Assembly (NCBI RefSeq): GCF_016653635.2 | Contig: NZ_CP067420.1 | Location: 2,391,501-2,455,500 of the forward strand | Reading direction: 5' to 3' | From: Skermanella sp. TT6 | GTDB lineage: Bacteria; Pseudomonadota; Alphaproteobacteria; Azospirillales; Azospirillaceae | Length of the DNA stretch: 64,000 bases | Part shown: positions 8,517-17,762 of the stretch, piece by piece | Layout: each line of letters starts with the position of its first letter | Position numbering within the stretch: position 1 is the first letter of the stretch | The notes under the pieces: model-generated | Database searches by the model: none | What the model was told of the DNA's origin: nothing | Seen by the model: the letters and a program-made list of their open reading frames with translations, nothing else | Program-made: the position numbers and the translations under genes

Positions 8517-8733
8517 ACTATGAATTCTCCAATATGCTTACGTCCACCCGCCTCTCCGGCGATCCGCTCCTTCGGAAAGGAGGGGGTGGTCCAATGCGAC
8601 CACTGTACTTGGCGTAACCGGGGCGCCGCATCGCTGGCAAATAATGCAACCGAGTCCACCGGGATTCCAGATGAATATGGCAGTGCAGCGGGATAGTTGC
8701 CACATTCGTCCCAAGACGAACGGATATTCTTGG

Positions 8734-8973
8734 TCAGCGGCAATTTAATGTCGGGACTACCCACTTCAGGACGAACTCCGACTGGGGGGAATTGATCACC
8801 CTCGGCCGAACGGCAAGAAGCACCTGGATTAAGGAAGTATGAAGATAGGTGCAGCCGGCCCAGTCGACCGGGGCGCCCGGGTCCGCCAGCAGGAACTCGA
8901 GCAGCGGTTCGGCCTCGTCGACCTGGCATTCCCCTTCCAGGATGATGGTCCCGTCGGCGAACCGGACGCTCAT
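8734..8973 (-). CDS. Small STAS-like protein coupled to cheA
   Basis: A 79-residue protein whose ATG overlaps the cheA stop (ATGA). It begins with strand-like VRFADGTIILEGECQVD, then a helix-rich EAEPLLEFLLADP, a second strand DWAGCTYLHTSLIQVLLAVRP. The order (strand, helix, a short motif with Thr/Ser where anti-sigma antagonists carry their phosphorylated serine) resembles a shortened STAS domain. Function is unknown; tight coupling to cheA suggests that it binds the kinase or its receiver. The assignment to STAS is by pattern only. Confidence 0.55.
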   Translation of the reverse strand: MSVRFADGTIILEGECQVDEAEPLLEFLLADPGAPVDWAGCTYLHTSLIQVLLAVRPRVINSPQSEFVLKWVVPTLNCR

Positions 8974-11219
8974 GGCAGGATTTCCTTCAGGTTCAGGATG
9001 AGCAGCACCCGGCCGTCGCCTTGCAGGGTCGTCCCGAGATAGGTTGGAATGTCGGCCAGCACGCCGTCCATCGGGCGGAGAATCACTTCCAGCCGATCGC
9101 CGATCCCGTCGATCGCGAGGCCGAAGACTCCGTCCTCGGTCCTGACGACCAGCACCATCCTTGCCTCCGGGGATGCCGGCAGGTCGTCGCCCAGGTCCAG
9201 CAGGCCGGCGAGGGAATGCAGCGGGACAACCTGGTCGCGCCATGCGAAGGCCGACTGCGCCTTGATCCGCTGGACCCGGTCCTCGGGCAGCCTGAGCATC
9301 TCCGCGACATCGTCGAGCGGAACGCCGAAACGCCTTCCTGCCGCCTCGACCGTGACGATCCGCAGCAGCGCCAGGGTCAACGGCAGTTCCAGCCGGATGG
9401 TCGTGCCGCGGTGGCGGGCGGTTTCCACCGCCACGCCGCCACCCAGCCGCTCGACCGCCATGCGCACCGCGAACATGCCCATGCCGCGGCCCGACAGATC
9501 GGAGGCTTCCTCCGCCGTCGAGAGACCCGGCGTGAAGATCAGGCGGGAGGCCTCGGCATCCTCCAGGGCGGCAAGCTGCGCCTCGTCGATCACGTCGGCC
9601 TGGACTGCCTTGCGGCCGACCCCGGCGATATCGATGCCGCGGCCGTCGTCGCCGACCTCGACCACGATCCGGTCGTTGGAGTGGAAGGCGCGCAGCGTCA
9701 GGGTGGCGCGATCCGGCTTGGAGCGGCGGCGGCGTTCCTCCGGCGGCTCGATCCCGTGGTCCAGGCTGTTGCGGACGAGGTGCAGCAGCGGCTCGTAAAG
9801 CGTCTCGACCACGGTCTTGTCGGCGCTGGTCTCCTCCCCCTCGATCACCAGGTCGACCGGCTTTCCGAGACGAAGGGACAGGTCGCGGACGAACCGGGGG
9901 AAGCGGTCGAAGACCTGGCCGACCGGCACCATCCTGATCCGAACCATGGCATCGTGCATGTCGCGCACCAGCCGGTCCATCGTGCCGTGCAGGTCCCGGA
10001 GCGACCGGACGATGTCTCCAGATCCGTCCGGCTGCGCGGCCCGTCCGGCCAGCCAGCCCAGCGAATTCTTCGCCACGATCATCTCCCCGACCAGGGCGAA
10101 GAGACGGTCGATGCGCGCTTCGTCCACCCGCAGCGGGCGCGACGAGGGAGGCTGCGCCGGGGAGGACGGAACATCCCGTTCCCGGGCGGCGGGGTGCCGG
10201 GCGCGGGTGGCATGGACCAGGGACTTGGCCAGAGGGGCGGGGTCCCGCCGTTCCATCGACCGGGCGAGCGCCGCCGCGACGGCGTCCGCCAGATCCGCCC
10301 GGCCCCCATGCCGCAGCGCGTTGGCGGCGGCGGTCGCCGCCGATCCCCAGCGTCCGGCCATCTCGCCCTCGGGCGTCGCGGCCGCGAGCAGGCGCCGCTG
10401 CTCGTCCAGCACGGCCTGGACGATGTCGGCGGGCGGGTGAGGGAGAGCGGGTCCGGGGCCGAGGATTTCGGGATCGACCGCGGAAATACGGACCTGGTCG
10501 GCGACCAGGCGGAACGCATGGCGTATCGCCGCCTCCTCGCCGACCGCCAGCAGGTCGATCCGCAGATTGCAGAGGAAGGGGTCGAGGTTCTCCGGCGCCG
10601 GCCAGTCCTCGCGCGGAGAGATCCGCACGGCGGCCAGGCCGGGCAGGCGGCTGACCAGCTTCAGCGGATCCTCGCCGTTGAAGAAGCAGCCTGGGTCGGG
10701 ATCGTAGACGATCCTGAACGCGCCGGTTCCGGCGTCTCCCTGCCGCAACAGGTCTAGGGCGGTGGACCGCTCGACCGCCGTGTAGGCCGGCAGGTCGTCC
10801 GGGAGCGGGGCCGTCGGTGCCTCCGCCGTATCCGCGTTCCCCAAGACGAGTCGGCGAAATCGGTCGATCAGGTCCGACGCCGCCGCGTCGGCGTCCGCCG
10901 GCAGCCTGCCCTGCGCTTCCAGCGCGTCCAGCCACGAGGCTGTCCGGTCCAGGCTCTCCAGCAGCAGGTCGATGAGCGACGCGTCGATCGCGGCACGCCC
11001 GGCGCGGACGGCGGACAGGGCATCCTCCGCCGCGTGGAGCATCCGGGTCATCGGCGGCACGTCGAAGACGCCGGACGAACCTTTCAACGTATGGAAGGCG
11101 CGGAACACCAGGGCGACCCCGTCGCCGGTGGGCATCCGCTCGAGCGCGATCAGCCCGCGTGTCGACTCCTGGATCAGATCCCGGCCTTCGGACAGGAACT
11201 GTTCGAGCAGTGCGTTCAT
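8970..11219 (-). CDS. cheA: Chemotaxis histidine kinase CheA
   Basis: A 749-residue CheA. The N-terminal phosphotransfer domain carries His43 in RAFHTLKGSSG. A less conserved region follows (about 150-350, including an internal FDIL-type phosphotransfer-binding-like segment around FRIVYDPDPGCFFNGEDPL). The dimerisation helices RIDRLFALVGEMIVAKNSL lie near residue 370, the ATP-binding domain contains LVRNSLDHGIEPPEER, GDDGRGID and SGRGMGMFAVR, and a CheW-like domain closes the protein. No receiver domain is fused, unlike many hybrid kinases of non-flagellar systems. It phosphorylates the coupled CheY (upstream) and CheB. It overlaps both neighbours by 4 bases. Confidence 0.93.
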   Translation of the reverse strand: MNALLEQFLSEGRDLIQESTRGLIALERMPTGDGVALVFRAFHTLKGSSGVFDVPPMTRMLHAAEDALSAVRAGRAAIDASLIDLLLESLDRTASWLDALEAQGRLPADADAAASDLIDRFRRLVLGNADTAEAPTAPLPDDLPAYTAVERSTALDLLRQGDAGTGAFRIVYDPDPGCFFNGEDPLKLVSRLPGLAAVRISPREDWPAPENLDPFLCNLRIDLLAVGEEAAIRHAFRLVADQVRISAVDPEILGPGPALPHPPADIVQAVLDEQRRLLAAATPEGEMAGRWGSAATAAANALRHGGRADLADAVAAALARSMERRDPAPLAKSLVHATRARHPAARERDVPSSPAQPPSSRPLRVDEARIDRLFALVGEMIVAKNSLGWLAGRAAQPDGSGDIVRSLRDLHGTMDRLVRDMHDAMVRIRMVPVGQVFDRFPRFVRDLSLRLGKPVDLVIEGEETSADKTVVETLYEPLLHLVRNSLDHGIEPPEERRRRSKPDRATLTLRAFHSNDRIVVEVGDDGRGIDIAGVGRKAVQADVIDEAQLAALEDAEASRLIFTPGLSTAEEASDLSGRGMGMFAVRMAVERLGGGVAVETARHRGTTIRLELPLTLALLRIVTVEAAGRRFGVPLDDVAEMLRLPEDRVQRIKAQSAFAWRDQVVPLHSLAGLLDLGDDLPASPEARMVLVVRTEDGVFGLAIDGIGDRLEVILRPMDGVLADIPTYLGTTLQGDGRVLLILNLKEILP

Positions 11220-11608
11220 GCCGTCACCCCGGTCAGCACGGCGACATGGAGGACGAGGTCGGCTGCCGCGACCGGCTTGACCAGATAGTAGTTCGCCCCC
11301 GCCGCCCGCGCGTCGTCGGCGTCCTGCTCGCCCGCCTCGCTGGAGATCACCAGGGCGGGAACTGCCGCGGCGGCGGCGGTCTCGCCGCGCAGGTTCCGCA
11401 GGAACGACATGCCGTCCATCTTCGGCATGTTGATGTCGACGACCAGCAGGTCGAACGGCTCGGACAGCACCTTCTCCAGCGCCTCGATCCCGTTGAGGGC
11501 TTCGGCCACCTCGAAGCCGGCGGCCTCCAGCGTCTCGCGGTAATAGAGGCGGATCAGCGCGCCGTCGTCGACGACGAGGACGCGCGGCCGCGCGGGCCGA
11601 TCAGTCAT
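11216..11608 (-). CDS. cheY: CheY-like response regulator in the cheA operon
   Basis: A 130-residue receiver with VVDDG (Asp14, Asp15), phospho-acceptor Asp58 in LLVVDINMPKMDG, Ser in LVISSEAG and Lys in YYLVKPV. No output domain. The start at 11608 is the first ATG that leaves a normal receiver N-terminus (TDRPARPRVLVVDD); the frame is open further upstream inside cheR, which it overlaps by 8 bases. Its stop overlaps the cheA ATG. As the receiver between cheR and cheA it is the most likely primary target of this CheA. Confidence 0.88.
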   Translation of the reverse strand: MTDRPARPRVLVVDDGALIRLYYRETLEAAGFEVAEALNGIEALEKVLSEPFDLLVVDINMPKMDGMSFLRNLRGETAAAAAVPALVISSEAGEQDADDARAAGANYYLVKPVAAADLVLHVAVLTGVTA

Positions 11609-12476
11609 GGCCGCCCTCCCCGGGCTTCTGGTACACGATCGCCTCCGGAAACCGGCAGACATGGAACAGGGGCGATATCCGGCTCATGGATTCGGTATGG
11701 CCCAGGCAGATATATCCACCCGGCGCCAGGCTGTCGTAAAGATTGCTGGCGGCGGTGCGCCGGGCCATGTCGTCGAAATAGATCAGCACGTTGCGGCAGA
11801 AGATCACGTCCATGTCGCGCCACAGCCCCGTGTCGCCCTGGTCGATGATGTTGACCTGGCTGAACCGGACCGATCCCCGCAGCGCCTCGTCGATGCGATA
11901 GCGCCCACCGTCCAGGGCCGTGAAATACTTGGCGACCAGCGGACGGGACAGGCGCATCAGCGACCGCTCGGAATAGACGCCCTCCTGAGCGGCGTCCAGG
12001 GCCCGGACGTCGATGTCGGAGCCGACGATCTCGATATCCCAGGAATCCACGTGGGGCCAGTTCTCCAGCAGCCAGATGGCGATCGAATAGGGTTCCTCCC
12101 CGGTCGAGCACGGGACCGACCACAGGCGGATCGGCTGGCCGCGGCGCTTTCGCGCCGTGATCCGGTCGAGCAGCGTGGAGGTCAGGCAACGGAGCTGGTA
12201 GTCCTCCCGGTAGAAATAGGTCTCGTTGACCGTGAAGGCGGAGATCAGGCGCTCCATCTCGTCCGGTTCGACCAGCAGGCGCGCGAAATGCTCGGAGAAG
12301 CCGCGCGAGCCGGCGGCGAGGATCCGGTCGGCCAGGCGGCGTTCCACATAGGCCCGCTGGGCATCGCCGAAGACGATGCCGGTGCGGCGATAGAGGAAGT
12401 CGCGGAACCGCCGGAACTCATGATCGGCGATCCGGATGTCGGGGCTGCCCGGCTGGTCAGGCTTGTCTGCGGGCAT
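11601..12476 (-). CDS. cheR: Chemoreceptor methyltransferase CheR
   Basis: A 291-residue SAM-dependent glutamate methyltransferase for receptor adaptation. The N-terminal CheR domain includes FRDFLYRRTGIVFGDAQRAYVERRL; the catalytic part has FTVNETYFYRED, the SAM site LWSVPCSTGEEPYSIAIWL and the late motif VIFCRNVLIYFD, then GGYICLGHTESMS. The start at 12476 is taken because it precedes the conserved domain and lies 5 bases beyond the HEAT gene stop; the open frame upstream belongs to that gene's shadow. It should methylate the soluble MCP at the head of the operon. Confidence 0.9.
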   Translation of the reverse strand: MPADKPDQPGSPDIRIADHEFRRFRDFLYRRTGIVFGDAQRAYVERRLADRILAAGSRGFSEHFARLLVEPDEMERLISAFTVNETYFYREDYQLRCLTSTLLDRITARKRRGQPIRLWSVPCSTGEEPYSIAIWLLENWPHVDSWDIEIVGSDIDVRALDAAQEGVYSERSLMRLSRPLVAKYFTALDGGRYRIDEALRGSVRFSQVNIIDQGDTGLWRDMDVIFCRNVLIYFDDMARRTAASNLYDSLAPGGYICLGHTESMSRISPLFHVCRFPEAIVYQKPGEGGHD

Positions 12477-12481
12477 GGTCG

Positions 12482-13093
12482 TCAGTTCTGCGCGCCCGTG
12501 ATGCGCTTGACCGCGACATCCGCGGCGAAGGAGACGATCGGGGCTCCTGGGAATCGCCGGGGCACTCCGCGCAGGACCGGCACGGCATCCGGCGTGCCGA
12601 TTTCGGCCAGGATCTCCACGGCGGCCGTGCAGACGTTCACGTCGTCCTCCCGCTCCAGCAGACCGCACAGCAGCGCCGTGGCCTCGGCGGCCGGAAGGCC
12701 GCGGGCGATCTCCGCGGACAGCAGGCGCACGTCCGCATCGCGGTCGGCGAGCAGGCCGGGCAGCAGCGCACGCGCCGGGCCGGGCATGGCCTGCAGCGCC
12801 TCGATCGCGCCGTTGCGCAGGCCGGCATCCCGCGACCGAAGCAGCGAGGCCAGCGGTTCCGCGGCGTCCGGAAGGGCGGCGAGGGCCGTGAAGATCGCCT
12901 CGCGGACGGCGGGATCCCCTTCGCGCAGCAACACCTCCATCAGCGTCGGCACGGCCTCCGGACCATTGCCGAGACTGCGGACGGCGCGCCTGCGGACCAG
13001 GGGATCTCCATTCAGCAGGTCGTGCCGGGCCGCATCGGGCGATGTCGGCGTTTCCCCGGCGGGGCCGGGCGGGGCGCGGCGGATCAGCGGCAT
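12482..13093 (-). CDS. HEAT-repeat protein of the chemosensory operon
   Basis: A 203-residue all-helical repeat protein. Repeats of about 31 residues are visible: NGDPLVRRRAVRSLGNG-PEAVPTLMEVL, EGDPAVREAIFTALAAL-PDAAEPLASLL, SRDAGLRNGAIEALQAM, DRDADVRLLSAEIARGL and EDDVNVCTAAVEILAEIG. HEAT scaffolds bind partner proteins; which one is not shown by sequence. It overlaps the cheB stop by 10 bases and lies 5 bases ahead of cheR, so it is an integral part of the operon, probably a scaffold for CheB/CheR or an adaptor of the array. Confidence 0.78.
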   Translation of the reverse strand: MPLIRRAPPGPAGETPTSPDAARHDLLNGDPLVRRRAVRSLGNGPEAVPTLMEVLLREGDPAVREAIFTALAALPDAAEPLASLLRSRDAGLRNGAIEALQAMPGPARALLPGLLADRDADVRLLSAEIARGLPAAEATALLCGLLEREDDVNVCTAAVEILAEIGTPDAVPVLRGVPRRFPGAPIVSFAADVAVKRITGAQN

Positions 13094-14220
13094 GGCGCCT
13101 CGCTCCTGCGCGAACCGGCCCGGGCGACCGCCCCGGCGACGGCCCGCGCGATGTCCGGCAGCGGGGCGACGGTATCGGCGCCTCCGAGCCTGACCAGGGC
13201 GCCCGGCATTCCCCAGACCACCGCGGTGTCCTCGTCCTGGGCGATGGCGTGGCCGCCCTCCGCGCTCAGCCGTGCCATGGCGGCTGCTCCGTCGTCGCCC
13301 ATGCCGGTGACCAGCACGCCGACCAGCAGGCCGGCCGGCACATGGTTGAGCGCGCTGGTCACCATCCGGTCGACCGACGGGTGCCAGCGGTGGGCCGGCG
13401 AGGAGGGGACCGGCGTGGCGATCAGCCCGGCGGGCCGCCGGGCGACGATCAGGTCGGCGTCGCCCCGCGCGACATGGACGCGGCCGGGCAGCAGGGGCAT
13501 GGATTGCCGGACCTCTTCGACGGGCAGCGGGCAGATCCGGTCCAGCCGCTGGGCGAAAGCCCCGGTGAAGCTGGCCGGCATGTGCTGGGCCACCAGGACG
13601 GGCCAGGGCAGGTCCTCGGGAAAGCCGGTCAGGATCGTCTCGAGCGCCTGCGGCCCGCCGGTCGAAGCGCCGATCAGGACGAGGCCCGGGGCCGGCTCCG
13701 GTTGCCCGGCCCGCCGCCTTTGCATCGTCGGGGGCATCGCCGGGGCGGACGCCGGCGGCTGGTCCGGCGCGGCCGTCCGGCTCATCCGGTGACGGATCCG
13801 GTCGGCGAGCCGCAGCGTCGGCCGCAGGCGGGCGCCCGCCGCGGCGCGAACCGTCTCGACCAGCATCGGGCGGATCCGGTCGATGCTCAGCGAAACCGTG
13901 CCTTCCGGCTTGGCGATCACGTCGACCGCGCCGAGCGCCAGCGCCTCCAGCGTGGTCTCCGCCCCCTCGGGCGTCTGGGACGACACGACCACCACCGGAA
14001 GCGGCGTCTCGACCATCAGGCGGCTCAGGCAGGTCAGCCCGTCCATCACCGGCATGTTGATGTCGAGGGTCGCGACCTGGGGGGCGAAACTCCGGGCGAG
14101 ATCCAGCGCCTCGGCGCCGTTGCGGGCCGTCCGGATCTCGAAATCCCCTTCCTGTTCGAAGATGCCGGCCAGCAGCTTCCGCATCAGGGCCGAATCGTCG
14201 ATGATCAGCAGACGGATCAT
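13084..14220 (-). CDS. cheB: Chemoreceptor methylesterase/deamidase CheB
   Basis: A 378-residue CheB with an N-terminal receiver (phospho-acceptor Asp53 in ATLDINMPVMDG) and a C-terminal esterase. The catalytic triad is visible as Ser186 in IGASTGGP, His213 in AQHMPASF and Asp310 in TGMGDDG. The linker between domains (about 140-175) is Pro/Ala/Arg rich. It removes methyl groups, or amides, from receptor glutamates in feedback from CheA. It starts 9 bases after the triple-CheW stop. Confidence 0.93.
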   Translation of the reverse strand: MIRLLIIDDSALMRKLLAGIFEQEGDFEIRTARNGAEALDLARSFAPQVATLDINMPVMDGLTCLSRLMVETPLPVVVVSSQTPEGAETTLEALALGAVDVIAKPEGTVSLSIDRIRPMLVETVRAAAGARLRPTLRLADRIRHRMSRTAAPDQPPASAPAMPPTMQRRRAGQPEPAPGLVLIGASTGGPQALETILTGFPEDLPWPVLVAQHMPASFTGAFAQRLDRICPLPVEEVRQSMPLLPGRVHVARGDADLIVARRPAGLIATPVPSSPAHRWHPSVDRMVTSALNHVPAGLLVGVLVTGMGDDGAAAMARLSAEGGHAIAQDEDTAVVWGMPGALVRLGGADTVAPLPDIARAVAGAVARAGSRRSEAPCR

Positions 14221-14229
14221 GGCGGCGCG

Positions 14230-15801
14230 TCAGACGGGCGCCTGGGCGGCTGTCGCGCCGTCGAGACCGGAGAGCTGGTCCGCCTCGTGCCGGGCCAGCA
14301 GGTGCCCGGGCTCGAGCAGCAGGATCATCCTCCCGCCCAGGTTGGCCACGCGGGAGATCAGGGCCACCTGCTCGGCCGAAAGGTCGGGCGCCGGCTCGAT
14401 CGCATCGGCCGGTATCCTGAGGACGCCGGTCACCGCATCCACCAGGATCCCGGCACGGGCCGTCCCCATGAGGGTGACGACGATGCGCCGGCTGCGCTCC
14501 GGGGCCGTTCCGGACAAGGCGAAACGCCGCCGCTGGTCGATCACGGGCAGCACGCTGCCCCTGTGGTTGATGACCCCCTCGATGAAGTCCGGCGCCTTCG
14601 GGACCGGGGTCAGCTGGTCCGGCACCGCCGCGACCTGCTCGACGCAGGACGAGGGAAGACCGTATTCGACGGTTCCCAGCCGGAAGATCACGAAGGACTC
14701 CGTGACGGCGGCGCGATCGGCCATGCCTTCCTCCGGGATGTCGGCGTCAGGTTGATCGGAATGGGCCGCGAGGCCGCTCCGCGCTCCCGCCGACCGGAAC
14801 AGGCGGTCGGGATCGAGGATGGAAACGAGCCTGCGGCCCTGGTCGAGCCGGCAGATCCCCTCGATCTCCCCGGCATCCTGGCGGAACAGCGGAGGCACCG
14901 GGTCGATCTGGCCGGGGGGCACGCGCAGGATCTCGCGGGCCCTGTCCACCAGCAGCCCGGCGCGCATCCCGCCGAACGACAGGACGATCACCCGGGCCGC
15001 GTCGGCTTCTCCGCCCCGCGGACGCGGCCGGCCCAGCCCCAGGAGCGTTCCCAGGTCGAACAGGGGGATCAGCCGCCCGCGCACCGTGACGACGCCCAGC
15101 AGGTTGCCGTCGGCATGGGGCATGCGCACGGTCCTGGCCTGGGTGCGGACCACCTCGTCCACCGCGGAAACCGGCACCGCGTACTCCTCGCCGTCGGCTT
15201 CGAAGCTGACCAGCATGCGGGTGGCCGCCGGCGTTCCCGAGGCCGGTTCCGGCGCGGGCCGCGCCCCCGCCGAGGCGCCGGCCGGCGCGGACCTGCCGGC
15301 AAGCGGCGCAGCGGGACGCGTGGCCGAGACCCGCCGCAGGACCCGTTCGAGCGCCAGCACCGAGACGGCCGATTCGTCCCCGTCCCCCGGGACCGTGCCG
15401 GAGAACAGGTCGCCCTCGTCGGCCGGGTCGGTCCGTTCGACCTGCCCGCGGGACAGGTCGACGATGCCGGCGACCTGATCGACCTGGAGCCCGACGGGCG
15501 TGCCGGAGTCCAGGACCACCACCCGACCTCCGTCGTCCGGAGGTGTGGCGGGCTGTCCCAGCAGGCGCTGCATGTTGAGCAGGACGGTGACGGTGCCGCG
15601 CAGGTTGATCAACCCCTCGACGGTCGGGGGGCTCAAGGGGACGTCCAGCACGTCCGGGCGGCGGACGATCTCCCGGACCACCCGGAGCGGCAGGGCGGCG
15701 CGCAGGCCGCCGACGCGGAACACCAGGTGCGGCCGGCGGTCCGGGGGCTCCGGAATCGACGGGGCGGGCGCGAGCGCCTGTGCGGAGGGGGGCGGGGACA
15801 T
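14230..15801 (-). CDS. cheW: Three-domain CheW coupling protein
   Basis: A 523-residue protein made of three CheW-like domains. Domain 1 (about 20-150) begins HLVFRVGGLRAALPLRVV and has EGLINLRGTVTVLLNM; domain 2 (about 195-345) begins MLVSFEADGEEYAVPVSAV and has GVVTVRGRLIPLFDLG; domain 3 (about 365-510) begins FVIFRLGTVEYGLPSS and has EGVINHRGSVLPVIDQR. An Ala/Pro-rich linker separates 1 and 2. CheW normally has a single domain of about 160 residues that links receptor to CheA, so this protein could hold several receptor or kinase contacts at once. The start at 15801 has GGAAGG 5 bases ahead. It is the only coupling protein in the operon. Confidence 0.9.
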   Translation of the reverse strand: MSPPPSAQALAPAPSIPEPPDRRPHLVFRVGGLRAALPLRVVREIVRRPDVLDVPLSPPTVEGLINLRGTVTVLLNMQRLLGQPATPPDDGGRVVVLDSGTPVGLQVDQVAGIVDLSRGQVERTDPADEGDLFSGTVPGDGDESAVSVLALERVLRRVSATRPAAPLAGRSAPAGASAGARPAPEPASGTPAATRMLVSFEADGEEYAVPVSAVDEVVRTQARTVRMPHADGNLLGVVTVRGRLIPLFDLGTLLGLGRPRPRGGEADAARVIVLSFGGMRAGLLVDRAREILRVPPGQIDPVPPLFRQDAGEIEGICRLDQGRRLVSILDPDRLFRSAGARSGLAAHSDQPDADIPEEGMADRAAVTESFVIFRLGTVEYGLPSSCVEQVAAVPDQLTPVPKAPDFIEGVINHRGSVLPVIDQRRRFALSGTAPERSRRIVVTLMGTARAGILVDAVTGVLRIPADAIEPAPDLSAEQVALISRVANLGGRMILLLEPGHLLARHEADQLSGLDGATAAQAPV

Positions 15802-15821
15802 GGGGTCCTTCCGGCTCGACG

Positions 15822-17762
15822 TCAGCCGGCCGAGTTCTGGAGTTCGTCGGCGAGGGACGCCATTTCCTCGATGGCCGCGGCCAGGTCCTCGGCTCCGCGC
15901 GCCTGCTGCCGCGATGCGGTCGCCGCCTGGGCGGTGGCCCGGCTGGCCTGCTCCGCCGCGGCGGCGACGTCCTGCGTGCCGGCGGCGGCCTGTTGCGCCG
16001 CCTGCAGGATGACGTCGGAATCCCGGAATATCGCCTCGTTGCTCTTCCGGACCGTCGCCATGTCGGTCTCCACGGCGGCGAAGGTGGCGATGATGTCGCG
16101 GTTCTTCTGCACCTCCACCTCGTTGGCGGCCAGCGTCAGTTCCAGTTCGCGCCTGACCGCCTGGACCTGGTCCTGGATCGCGCGGACCGTATCCTTGATC
16201 CGGTCGCCGTTCTCGGCCGAGTCCCGCGCCAGGCTCCGGATGTCCGAGGAGACGAGGGCGAACCCGCGTCCCGCGTCGCCGCTGCGCGCGGCTTCCACCG
16301 AGCCGCTGATCGCAAGCATGTTGGTCTGGATCGAGACGGAGTTGATGCCGTCCACGATCTTCTCGATCCGCCGCACCATCTGTTCGAGCGATCCGATGCG
16401 GTTCAGGCTGTGGCGGGTATGGGTGACGGCCTGTCCGACACCGTCGATCAGGGAGGTGATGTTCCGCCGCCCCTCGGCCAGGAGCGCCGACATGGCCGCG
16501 GACCGCTCGACCGCGCCGCCGGTGCTGGCGCGGGTGCGCCGCGTCGCGGCCTCGATCTGGCGGAGCGCCGTGCTGGACTGATGGGTCGCGGCGGCCTGCT
16601 GCCCCGAGCCCCGGCTGATCTGGTCGACCGCGGCCATGATCTGGACGGCGGCTCCCGACAGTTCCTGGACGGTCGCGGACAGTTCCTCGGACGCGGAGGC
16701 GACCTGTTCCGCGCTGCGGATCAGGTCGCTGGTCTGGCGCAGCTCGTCGGACAGCAGGGACAGCTCCTGCGCGGCCAGCTGGGCCTGCTCCAGGGCGAGG
16801 CTCTGCTCGGCCAGGCTGCGCAGGGATTCCTCGGTGGCCGCCGCCTGCTCCTCGGCCGCCGCCGCGATCTGCTCGGCGCCGCGCTGGACCTCCACCGATG
16901 CCCGCTCCGCCTCCTGGGATGCCGCCGCCATGTCGAGGCTGAGCGCGGCCAGCTCGCCCATGTCCGTCCGGACCTGCTCGATCGCGGCGACGACCTTGGT
17001 GCCGTTCTCGACCTCGCGCATCGACGTTTCGGCCGTCGCGGAGATCGCCTCGGCCAGCGACGCGATCTCCGTCTGGATCTCCCCGACCAGGTCGGCGATG
17101 TCCCTGGCGCTCTTCTCCGCGACTTCCGCGAGGGCCCGGACCTCGTCCGCGACGACGGCGAAGCCATTGCCCGCCTGGCCGGCGCGGGCCGCCTCGATCG
17201 CCGCGTTGAGCGCCAGCAGGTCGGTCTGGTCGGCGATGTAGCCGACGGTACGGACGATCGACCCGATGCTGGAGGCCAGCTCCTTCAGCTCCTCGATCAG
17301 CGTGACGGTGGCCGCCTGGCGCCGGGCCGCCGCCGCGATGCCGCCGACCGAGACGGTGATCTGGGTGCCGGTTTCTCCCAGCAGGACCTGCAGGGCTTCC
17401 GTCCTCTGGCGCGACGCGGTCGCCATGGTGCGGGCGCTCGCGAGGAGCGCCGCGATGCTGCCGATCGCGGAGAGCGACTCCTGGGCGGCGCTGGAGGCCT
17501 GCTGCGCGCCGCCCGCGATCTGCTCCATGCTGCGGCGGAGCTCTTCCGCCGCGGAGGCGGCCTCGGACGTGGAGGAGGCGATCTCCATGCTGGCGGCGGC
17601 GATCCGTTCCGCGATCTTCTGCTGGCGCGCAAAGGTCCGGGCACGCGCCCGTTGCGGCGTGGCGTGGGGGAGCGGCTTGGCCGCTCCGGCGCGGGCGGTC
17701 GCGTTCTCCGCCTGCTCGGCGGGGCGCCGGTTGTCGTATGTCGATTTCTTGATCAGCGCCAT
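15822..17762 (-). CDS. Soluble methyl-accepting protein with two signalling tips
   Basis: A 646-residue methyl-accepting chemotaxis protein without any membrane segment or recognisable ligand domain. The first 45 residues are basic and low complexity; the rest is Ala-rich coiled coil. A canonical hairpin tip lies at residues 176-210 ([20 protein letters not shown], then [14 protein letters not shown]). A second, more divergent tip lies at 477-511 ([19 protein letters not shown], then [14 protein letters not shown]). Glu/Gln-rich methylation-type heptads flank the first tip. The start at 17762 has GAGGGG 8 bases ahead. As first gene of the operon it is the probable input, sensing a cytosolic state. 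Two tips in one chain is unusual. Confidence 0.88.
   Translation of the reverse strand: MALIKKSTYDNRRPAEQAENATARAGAAKPLPHATPQRARARTFARQQKIAERIAAASMEIASSTSEAASAAEELRRSMEQIAGGAQQASSAAQESLSAIGSIAALLASARTMATASRQRTEALQVLLGETGTQITVSVGGIAAAARRQAATVTLIEELKELASSIGSIVRTVGYIADQTDLLALNAAIEAARAGQAGNGFAVVADEVRALAEVAEKSARDIADLVGEIQTEIASLAEAISATAETSMREVENGTKVVAAIEQVRTDMGELAALSLDMAAASQEAERASVEVQRGAEQIAAAAEEQAAATEESLRSLAEQSLALEQAQLAAQELSLLSDELRQTSDLIRSAEQVASASEELSATVQELSGAAVQIMAAVDQISRGSGQQAAATHQSSTALRQIEAATRRTRASTGGAVERSAAMSALLAEGRRNITSLIDGVGQAVTHTRHSLNRIGSLEQMVRRIEKIVDGINSVSIQTNMLAISGSVEAARSGDAGRGFALVSSDIRSLARDSAENGDRIKDTVRAIQDQVQAVRRELELTLAANEVEVQKNRDIIATFAAVETDMATVRKSNEAIFRDSDVILQAAQQAAAGTQDVAAAAEQASRATAQAATASRQQARGAEDLAAAIEEMASLADELQNSAG

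Noticed and set aside
8688-8702. Sigma-54-like element TGGCAACTATCCCGC on the minus strand upstream of the second cheY
   Set aside because: GG and GC have the right spacing, but the -12 box lacks the TT and the distance to the start codon is about 170 bases.
9021-10757. Long stop-free frame on the plus strand opposite cheA
   Set aside because: It is the antisense shadow of a clear CheA gene; the translation is rich in Gly, Arg, Asp and His without any domain, as expected in GC-rich DNA.
13042-16581. Frame of more than 1100 codons on the plus strand opposite cheB, cheW and mcp
   Set aside because: It crosses three well-supported genes on the other strand, has low-complexity Arg/Gly/His composition, and shows no recognisable motif.
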